Positions 1-5,953 of a DNA stretch of 11,395 bases are shown piece after piece; within the stretch, counting starts at the first letter, position 1, and every line of letters starts with the position of its first letter. The notes beneath the pieces are model-generated. The model made no database searches. It worked only from the letters and a program-made list of their open reading frames with translations, and had not been told where the DNA came from. Source of the DNA: Pseudomonadota bacterium (GTDB lineage: Bacteria; Pseudomonadota; Gammaproteobacteria; UBA6186; Azoamicaceae). The DNA is taken from contig JAJZUR010000047.1 of the NCBI GenBank assembly GCA_021848375.1, positions 1 through 11,395 of the forward strand, read 5' to 3'. Both the position numbers and the translations under genes were made by a program.

Positions 1-616
1 TCCGATCTTCCTTACCCATCCCTATGACCTCAATAAATCGATTCGTATAACCCTGTAATGATTTTTCTTTATACCATTGAATCAGTGGCGCCGTCGCTTG
101 ATGATACACATCTAAACGTTTTCGAATGACCTCTTCTTTGTCATCCTCACGTTGAATCAAGGGTTCACCGGTCTCATCATCCTTTCCTGGAACACGAGGA
201 GGATGATACTGAATATGATAAGTACGACCCGAAGCAAGATGCACTCTTCTTCCACTCAATCGAGTAATAATTTCTGCATCGGGTACCGCGATACTAATAA
301 TGTAATCAATTATTATCCCGGCTTTATCCAACGCTTCGGCTTGAGCCAGGGTTCGCGGAAATCCATCTAATAAAAATCCTTGTCGACAATCTGATTTTTC
401 TATGCGTGTTTTTAAAAGCGCAATCATCTCTTCATCCGGCACCAATTGGCCAGCAGCAATCAAACTGCGCATTTTTTGACCTATAGGTGTATTTGCAGCT
501 ATCTCCGAACGCAGCATATCGCCAGTTGAAATTTTGGTGATCTGAAGCGTTTTACAAAGCTGTTCGCCTTGAGTACCTTTACCTGCACCTGGTGGCCCGA
601 GCAAAATAATTCGCAT
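1..616 (-). CDS. adk: Adenylate kinase (3' end cut by window edge)
   Basis: Catalyses ATP + AMP to 2 ADP in the cytoplasm and keeps the adenylate pool balanced. About 205 residues are visible of a usual 214-230, so only the extreme C-terminus is outside. The protein opens MRIILLGPPGAGKGTQ, with the P-loop GPPGAGKGT at residues 7-15. It continues with the AMP-binding STGDMLR (30-36) and DGFPRT (84-89), then GRRVH (122-126), which opens a long-form LID that ends near REDD (156-159). The LID has no cysteine cluster, so it is the non-zinc type seen in enterobacteria. The ATG at 616 is preceded by a GGAG ribosome site about 8 bases upstream. It lies 36 bases downstream of the deacylase-HDOD gene on the same strand, so the two may share a transcript. 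Family assignment is secure. Confidence 0.97.
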   Translation of the reverse strand, partial: MRIILLGPPGAGKGTQGEQLCKTLQITKISTGDMLRSEIAANTPIGQKMRSLIAAGQLVPDEEMIALLKTRIEKSDCRQGFLLDGFPRTLAQAEALDKAGIIIDYIISIAVPDAEIITRLSGRRVHLASGRTYHIQYHPPRVPGKDDETGEPLIQREDDKEEVIRKRLDVYHQATAPLIQWYKEKSLQGYTNRFIEVIGMGKEDR

Positions 617-652
617 ACACTCACTCCAACCTTTTCAAAAAGGTGCAGTATA

Positions 653-2041
653 TCAAGTTGCTAATTCACTTGCCATTCGGTTTAACCCTTGCATTTCAGT
701 CTGCATTTTTGCTAAAGCAACCTCTACCGCTTGCAGCGTTAACCCTAGAGACGCTAGTTTTTTTAGATCGACCTTTCCAATTTCACCGTCCCCTAACCCA
801 GTAGCCTTTAATAGTTGATTGGTTAGTTGAATCAAATGAATATAAGATGCATAAACACCATCATAGTTTTTGCTGTGATGAAAACGGGTCACTGTAACAA
901 TAGAGTCTGGCATCCCCCAGTACTTCATCAACCATGCCCCTAAACGAGCATGACCTTTCCCTAATACCGTCATCGCTTGTCCCATACCTAATAAACGTTT
1001 CTCCAAACTTTCAACCGGCACTTTTGGGTTTAATAGGATCCAACGATTCAACAACCGGAATTCATGCGGAAACCAATGACCTAATAATAAATATCCAAAA
1101 TTATGAAAAAACCCTGTTAAATAACCAACGTTTGGATCAATCTCTTTTTCCTTCGGAATCTGCTCTGCTATCTTCTTTGCTAAGAGGGCGCATTGTAGGG
1201 CATGCCGCCAAAAATTATTTAAACCGAGAGGTCCTTCGTTTGGAACGTGAAAGGCTCGGCCTGCAGTGACACCCACTGCTATATGGCTCACCGTTTTAAA
1301 GCCTAATACTTTGGTAATAACATCGGATAACGAATCTGAGAGGGGAGGATTATTATCCCTTTTTGCAGCCATATGCGCGCAATATAAGATATGATCATTC
1401 ACTTTTGGATCGTGTGCAATCAAATTCGTTAGGGCAATCACCGAAGCTTCCGAAGGGTGTTCTTCGGCAATATCTAAAATTTGACGCGCTATTAAAGGTA
1501 AAGTTGGAAAATTGACGACAACTTCTTTATTAAAGGCCCAGCTGTTTTCTGGCACACTGTTCTCTTCGGTGTGATTCAAAACTGCAAACGAATAAGAGGG
1601 CGCATCACCCGTTAAAAAATGAAAATCTTCACGAGACATTTGTATCATGAAAGTATGGCATCCTCCCTCAAAGTAAACTGGATTTAAATTTTCTAGGCTT
1701 TTATCTAAAATGATCGGTAGGCCATAGGCCATTCCTAACGGCGGATGAGATCCAGGTTCACAATCATTAAAATAACGATCTGCTTCATTTGGCGGTATTA
1801 TCTGGTATATACGATGCGTTTGTTTAGATAATTTTGCTAAATCTATTTGATGATCTAAGGGTAACAATGCCAGTACAATCCCCTCCGCATCTTTCAATAA
1901 AATGGCTTGAATAACATCGCGCTGATGAAGACCAAGCTTAGCGGAGGCTTCTTGTAAAGAACGGGTGCGCTCATGCATGAACATGCGATACGTAACGCGG
2001 TGGCTATCCAAATAATGTTTTACATTTGCAGCAACTGCCAT
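653..2041 (-). CDS. YbaK/ProX-type aminoacyl-tRNA deacylase fused to HDOD domain
   Basis: A 462-residue two-domain protein. Residues about 1-155 resemble the YbaK/ProX editing family, which hydrolyses mischarged aminoacyl-tRNAs in trans. They include the ILLKDAEG segment with K50, where the family's conserved lysine is expected, and a GSHPPLG loop (97-103) where the family has a glycine/proline substrate loop. Residues about 175-395 match an HDOD domain, a non-hydrolytic relative of HD phosphohydrolases used in signalling. Matching pieces are FPTLPLIARQIL (178-189), FWRHALQCALLAKKIAEQ (277-294), GFFHNFGYLLLG (310-321) and GKGHARLGAWL ending in FHH near 389. The metal-binding HD pair is H313-N314 here, so the domain is probably not an enzyme. 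No signal peptide or membrane segment is visible. The start at 2041 has an AGGG about 9 bases upstream. Domain calls are good. Substrate tRNA and signal are unknown. Confidence 0.85.
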   Translation of the reverse strand: MAVAANVKHYLDSHRVTYRMFMHERTRSLQEASAKLGLHQRDVIQAILLKDAEGIVLALLPLDHQIDLAKLSKQTHRIYQIIPPNEADRYFNDCEPGSHPPLGMAYGLPIILDKSLENLNPVYFEGGCHTFMIQMSREDFHFLTGDAPSYSFAVLNHTEENSVPENSWAFNKEVVVNFPTLPLIARQILDIAEEHPSEASVIALTNLIAHDPKVNDHILYCAHMAAKRDNNPPLSDSLSDVITKVLGFKTVSHIAVGVTAGRAFHVPNEGPLGLNNFWRHALQCALLAKKIAEQIPKEKEIDPNVGYLTGFFHNFGYLLLGHWFPHEFRLLNRWILLNPKVPVESLEKRLLGMGQAMTVLGKGHARLGAWLMKYWGMPDSIVTVTRFHHSKNYDGVYASYIHLIQLTNQLLKATGLGDGEIGKVDLKKLASLGLTLQAVEVALAKMQTEMQGLNRMASELAT

Positions 2042-2095
2042 CGAACTAATCCCTATTCATTGATCTATCCTATCACGCAATCCAACCTACATTGT

Positions 2096-2126
2096 AGTAT
2101 ATAGTTTTCCCCTCAAAAAAAGTAAA
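2096..2126 (-). promoter_or_regulatory. Possible sigma-70 promoter for deacylase-HDOD gene
   Basis: Read on the minus strand, TTTACT (2126-2121) can serve as a -35. It is followed at 17 bases by TATATA (2103-2098), or at 19 bases by TATACT (2101-2096), as a -10. Initiation would fall near 2090, giving a leader of about 50 bases before the ATG at 2041. It lies in the only non-coding gap upstream of this gene. Matches to consensus are partial, so this is a weak call. Confidence 0.35.
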
Positions 2127-2164
2127 CTAGCAAACCACTTTGGACAGTTTCTTCTCTTCAAGCA

Positions 2165-2173
2165 TGCTATATT
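2165..2173 (+). promoter_or_regulatory. Extended -10 promoter for LOG-family gene
   Basis: TGCTATATT holds an extended -10 (TG-N-TATATT, five of six consensus bases in the hexamer). Upstream TGGACA at 2141-2146 resembles a -35, but its spacing of 21 bases is too long, so the extended element would have to carry most of the recognition. Transcription would begin near 2180, leaving a leader of about 15 bases that still contains the GGAG ribosome site at 2185-2188. Confidence 0.45.
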
Positions 2174-2194
2174 AAATATAAAGCTGGAGACAAT

Positions 2195-2917
2195 ATGGAT
2201 AAACCCAACCAAGTACACCGACCTACCCCCCCCACCGTAAATGACTCGTTACTTTCCCACGAATCGTGGAAAATTTTTCAAGTTATTGCTGAATTTGTCG
2301 AGGGTTATGAACGTTTAGTTCATACTAAGCCCTCTGTGAGTGTGTTTGGTTCCGCAAGAGCAAAAGAGGGGGATGCCAATTACCGGTTAGCCGAAGCAAT
2401 TGGTAAAAAATTATCCGATGCAGGTTATTCTGTGGTCACAGGCGGAGGACCGGGCACTATGGAAGCCGTAAATAAAGGCGCATATCATGGTCATTCTCTT
2501 AGTATTGGCCTCAATATAGAATTACCCAACCAAGAAATTTCAAATCGGTATCAAGACATTTCGCTACGCTTTCGCCATTTCTTTACGCGCAAAGTTATGT
2601 TTGTCAAGTACGCGGCAGCCTATGTAGTATTACCCGGCGGCTATGGCACCTTAGATGAACTTGCTGAAATTTTGGCTCTGGTTCAAACGCATAAAACCCG
2701 ACATATCCCTATTATTTTAGTGAAAGAACCTTTTTGGAGACCTTTACTGCAATGGTTTAAAGGTACTTTGCTCGCTGAAAACATGATAGATGAATCAGAT
2801 ATTCATCTCTGGCAATTTGCTGACACGCCTGAACAGGTGGTGAAGATCATTCATCGTTTTTATAAAAACAAAGAACTTCCGGATGAAACGCTGATAGAAA
2901 ATTTCTCAAATCCTTAA
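2195..2917 (+). CDS. LOG family protein (cytokinin riboside 5'-monophosphate phosphoribohydrolase-like)
   Basis: A 240-residue member of the LOG/TIGR00730 family, formerly called lysine-decarboxylase-like. Characterised members cleave nucleoside 5'-monophosphates to base and ribose 5-phosphate; in bacteria the physiological substrate is often unknown. Visible family motifs are the FGSAR strand-loop (51-55), the glycine-rich GGGPGTMEAVNKGA (83-96), a paired R132-K133 in FFTRKVMF, and the signature PGGYGTLDE (147-155), which holds the catalytic glutamate. An N-terminal extension of about 45 residues precedes the Rossmann-like core. No signal peptide is seen. The start has GGAG 6 bases upstream. 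An eight-C run sits at codons 11-13. The gene ends inside the last codon region of the converging relA. Family is secure; substrate is not. Confidence 0.9.
   Translation: MDKPNQVHRPTPPTVNDSLLSHESWKIFQVIAEFVEGYERLVHTKPSVSVFGSARAKEGDANYRLAEAIGKKLSDAGYSVVTGGGPGTMEAVNKGAYHGHSLSIGLNIELPNQEISNRYQDISLRFRHFFTRKVMFVKYAAAYVVLPGGYGTLDELAEILALVQTHKTRHIPIILVKEPFWRPLLQWFKGTLLAENMIDESDIHLWQFADTPEQVVKIIHRFYKNKELPDETLIENFSNP
2226..2233 (+). repeat. C8 homopolymer in 5' end of LOG gene
   Basis: Eight consecutive cytosines cover codons 11-13 (Thr-Pro-Pro) of the LOG gene. Loss of one C brings TAA at 2238-2240 into frame. Gain of one C brings TGA at 2242-2244 into frame. The run is therefore a possible slippage site, and a change of one base either way would abolish the protein. 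Confidence 0.9.
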
Positions 2918-5100
2918 GATTGCGTCCGTCTAACTTCAATAATATTGGGCAAATGTTGAATTCGACCGAGTACCTTGCTTAACAATTCCAACCCGGAAAT
3001 TTCGACTGTAAATGTTAAATCTACCATATTCTCTACCTTATGTACAAAGGTATTCAATGCCATTACGTTAATATGTTCACTAGAAAAAATACTAGTAATA
3101 TCTCGTAATAAACCTGCCCTATCATATGCCCGAATCAATATATCCACCGCATATCGATTTTGACTATTCACTACCCATTCCACTTGAATTAAACGGGGGA
3201 GCTTATTTTCTTTGGCATGCAGGATATTAACACAATCACTCCGATGCACAGCGACCCCTTTGCCAACAGTAATATAGCCAATGATAGGATCGCCTGGGAT
3301 CGGCCTACAACAACGTGCCATGTGCGATAGTAAATTTCCGATGCCGGAAACCGTCACCGCTGCCGTGCCTAGCTTTTGCGTTGATGGCGTAAGCGTAGCA
3401 AGAGGCGCAATCGGTTTGGCAAGCAATGGCCGTACAGTTTGTATTGCATGCAACACTTGAGAGATTCTGAGATCACCATTCCCCAATGCTGCTAACATTT
3501 CCTCAACTTTCGCTAATTTTAAGTGATGGGCCAACGATTCCAAATTTAAGTTATCAGCACCTAACCGTTTCAACTCTCGTTCTAATATCTCCCGTCCATC
3601 ATGAATATGTTGATCTTTATCTTGTCGTTTAAACCAATGTAACACTTTAGCGCGCGCCCGCGCGGTTTTTAAATATCCTAAATCACGATTCAACCAATCC
3701 CGACTAGGTCCGCCAGCACGTGCCGTTAAAATTTCCACGCGATCACCGCTGTTCAAGACATGCGTTAAAGGCACAATACGACCATTAACCTTTGCACCCC
3801 GGCACCGATTGCCAATCTCACTATGAACATGATATGCAAAATCAAGCACCGTAGCGCCTTGCGTTAGTTCAACGATCTCCCCCTTCGGAGTTAACACATA
3901 AACCCGATCTTGAAATATTTCACGACCAAAGGATTCTCCCATCTCAATATAGGTCACCCAATCCTCTTGCCACTTTAAAACATTGCGCAAGTTAATCAAT
4001 TTGGATTCATATTGAGCATCGTGTAACAAATTTTCTTTATAACGCCAATGCGCGGCAACGCCTAATTCAGCTTGTTCATGCATCCATTGGGTACGGATCT
4101 GTATTTCAAGGGTTTTTCCTTCGGGACCAATCACAGCTGTATGCAAGGAGCGGTAACCATTGCTCTTAGGATTGGCGATATAATCGTCAAATTCCTTCGG
4201 AATATGATGCCATAACGAATGAACAACGCCTAACGCAGCATAACATTCACCTACTGTCTTCACAATAATTCGTATCGCGCGCACGTCGTAGATTTCTTGA
4301 TAACTTACGCCTTTACGTTGCATTTTTTTCCAAATGCTATAAATATGCTTGGCGCGTCCAACAACTGTCGCGTTAACCTCTACATGACCCAAGGTATTCT
4401 CAATTTTTCGAACAACTTCCTCAATATAATCTTCTCTATCTACTCGCCGTTCATCTAATAATTTTGCGATCTGCTTATATTCTTCAGACATTAAAAAACG
4501 GAATGACAAATCTTCGAGTTCCCATTTAATTTGGCCAATGCCTAAGCGATTGGCTAACGGCGCATAGATCTCTCGAGTTTGTTCAGCAAGTTTTCGTTTG
4601 CTTGCATCTTCTATCAATACTGCAGCACGCATCAAACACGTGTGGCTGGCTAATTTAATCAAAACTACCCGAACATCTTCTACCAAAGTTATTAACATTC
4701 GACGTAAATTTTCAAGCTGCCCCGAAACGCCATCAATAGCAATTTGATCTATTTTTTCTACCCCTGAAACCAATTGCGCTATATCAAACCCACATTTTTC
4801 CTCGATATCTTTCATGGAGAGCTTTGCATAACGATAAGCAGGATATACTATCGCAGCAGCTAATGTGGACATATCGAGGCCCAATGCTTGCAAAATTTGT
4901 GCGGTTCTAAGCCCATGGAGCACACAGGTGTCCCCCATCGGCATCAACACTGCAGCGGGGATGTTCTCCGTTAATCCAATCACAGTCCGCAAGCGATGCA
5001 GTTCATCCGGAGAATAATCCTTTGCAATTTCAGTTAACCAGCGATGCGAATCAAAGGATCCATCCGATAAAATTAAATTATCTTTTCGTAATTTGACCAT
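2914..5100 (-). CDS. relA: (p)ppGpp synthetase RelA (GTP pyrophosphokinase)
   Basis: Ribosome-associated stringent-response enzyme that transfers pyrophosphate from ATP to GDP/GTP on sensing uncharged tRNA. It has 728 residues, close to the family length. The N-terminal HD-like domain is degenerate: where bifunctional Rel/SpoT carry an HDxxED motif this protein has VYPAYRY (85-91), so hydrolase activity is not expected. The synthetase domain follows (about 180-350), with YDVRAIRI (271-278) and the acidic ExDD motif EFDD (303-306) typical of RelA rather than SpoT. Then come a TGS domain (about 397-460), a helical region, the zinc-finger-like segment with C597-C598, H619 and C623, and a C-terminal ACT domain (about 650-728). 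The start MVKLR overlaps the end of the upstream exonuclease gene by 23 bases, suggesting translational coupling; an AGAGG lies 12 bases upstream. A separate SpoT must exist elsewhere if ppGpp is to be degraded. Confidence 0.97.
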   Translation of the reverse strand: MVKLRKDNLILSDGSFDSHRWLTEIAKDYSPDELHRLRTVIGLTENIPAAVLMPMGDTCVLHGLRTAQILQALGLDMSTLAAAIVYPAYRYAKLSMKDIEEKCGFDIAQLVSGVEKIDQIAIDGVSGQLENLRRMLITLVEDVRVVLIKLASHTCLMRAAVLIEDASKRKLAEQTREIYAPLANRLGIGQIKWELEDLSFRFLMSEEYKQIAKLLDERRVDREDYIEEVVRKIENTLGHVEVNATVVGRAKHIYSIWKKMQRKGVSYQEIYDVRAIRIIVKTVGECYAALGVVHSLWHHIPKEFDDYIANPKSNGYRSLHTAVIGPEGKTLEIQIRTQWMHEQAELGVAAHWRYKENLLHDAQYESKLINLRNVLKWQEDWVTYIEMGESFGREIFQDRVYVLTPKGEIVELTQGATVLDFAYHVHSEIGNRCRGAKVNGRIVPLTHVLNSGDRVEILTARAGGPSRDWLNRDLGYLKTARARAKVLHWFKRQDKDQHIHDGREILERELKRLGADNLNLESLAHHLKLAKVEEMLAALGNGDLRISQVLHAIQTVRPLLAKPIAPLATLTPSTQKLGTAAVTVSGIGNLLSHMARCCRPIPGDPIIGYITVGKGVAVHRSDCVNILHAKENKLPRLIQVEWVVNSQNRYAVDILIRAYDRAGLLRDITSIFSSEHINVMALNTFVHKVENMVDLTFTVEISGLELLSKVLGRIQHLPNIIEVRRTQS

Positions 5101-5881
5101 CAGATTGCCATGCCTCTAAAAATGCCAAATGATGTGGTTTTACCATACTCAATAAATGCGTTTTTAATCTTTCCTTTAAACCATCCAATTCAAGTTGGTC
5201 AAACTGTCCCCTAATATATTGAAAATGTAAATAGATCAAATAGGTATTTAACACATCCGTCTCACAATAATTTCTAATTTCTTCTAGGTGACCTGCTTGG
5301 AATTTATCCCAAACTTCGCTGCCATGCATTCCCATTTTGCCTGGCAGGCCAAGCAGCAACGCAATCTCATCCAGCGGCGCATTTGCTCGACTTTGATACC
5401 CGGCTAGCACATCCATCAGATCGGTGTGCCGTTGGTGATAACGACTTAAGTAATTATTCCATCTAAACCCAGGATCATGTTCTCCAGTTTCCCAATAGCG
5501 CGGCGAAGACACTCCGTGGTACAAAGATCGATAATGTAGGACAGGTAAATCAAAGCCTGATCCGTTCCAAGAAACCAAGTTAGGTGAATACCGTTGTATC
5601 CCTTCAAAAAAACGGAAGATGATATCCGCTTCGTTTGAGTCCGAATCACCGAGGGACCAAACCTTTACCCACTCCGATGTCGAAACCACCACAGAAATAC
5701 AAACAATTTGATGTAAATGTGGAGGTAAAAAAGTGGAGGATCCCTGCGTTTGCAATGAACGGCGCGCCAACATGCCATCTTTAACTTCCTCATCAGAGCT
5801 TGAATCGGGTAAGGCTAATAATCGGCGCCCTAAACGAATATCTGGGATCGTTTCAATATCATAAACCATCGTAACCGACAT
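5078..5881 (-). CDS. PolB-like DEDDy 3'-5' exonuclease
   Basis: A 267-residue protein resembling the stand-alone 3'-5' exonucleases related to the proofreading domain of family-B DNA polymerases (DNA_pol_B_exo2 type). The DEDDy set is visible: D8 and E10 in VYDIETIP, D111 in WNGSGFDLP, and Y205/D209 in NYCETD. These would bind two metal ions and cut single nucleotides from DNA or RNA 3' ends. No polymerase domain follows. A longer reading frame begins at 5977, but I chose ATG 5881. The catalytic YDIET strand then starts 6 residues in as usual, a strong purine-rich ribosome site precedes it, and the longer form would run into the divergent gacS gene. The stop lies 23 bases inside relA, so the two are probably one transcript. 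Its cellular substrate is unknown. Confidence 0.85.
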   Translation of the reverse strand: MSVTMVYDIETIPDIRLGRRLLALPDSSSDEEVKDGMLARRSLQTQGSSTFLPPHLHQIVCISVVVSTSEWVKVWSLGDSDSNEADIIFRFFEGIQRYSPNLVSWNGSGFDLPVLHYRSLYHGVSSPRYWETGEHDPGFRWNNYLSRYHQRHTDLMDVLAGYQSRANAPLDEIALLLGLPGKMGMHGSEVWDKFQAGHLEEIRNYCETDVLNTYLIYLHFQYIRGQFDQLELDGLKERLKTHLLSMVKPHHLAFLEAWQSDGQITKR

Positions 5882-5885
5882 CTTT

Positions 5886-5893
5886 CCCCCCTC
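5886..5893 (-). promoter_or_regulatory. Ribosome binding site fixing the exonuclease start
   Basis: On the minus strand GAGGGGGG lies just upstream of the ATG at 5881, with the GAGG core 8 bases from the start codon. This strong site supports the shorter start over the in-frame ATG 96 bases further upstream. Confidence 0.75.
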
Positions 5894-5953
5894 TGTCATT
5901 TTCCAACCCATTGAACCATTGCACACTCGCCTTTTACCCGGCACAATAGAAAC

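Noticed and set aside
629..644. Perfect 7-base inverted repeat (ACCTTTT / AAAAGGT) between the deacylase-HDOD gene and adk
   Set aside because: The gap is only two bases, the real stem would be short and AT-rich, and no T run follows on the minus strand, so it is not a terminator. It may slightly shield the adk leader, but nothing supports this.
934..1269. 111-codon plus-strand open frame opposite the deacylase-HDOD gene
   Set aside because: It lies fully antisense to a gene with clear domain matches, lacks family motifs, and reads as a shadow.
5919..5947. TTGCAC-17-CACAAT as a promoter giving a leaderless gacS mRNA
   Set aside because: Both hexamers match consensus poorly (three and four of six). 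The missing Shine-Dalgarno is intriguing but not enough to call it.
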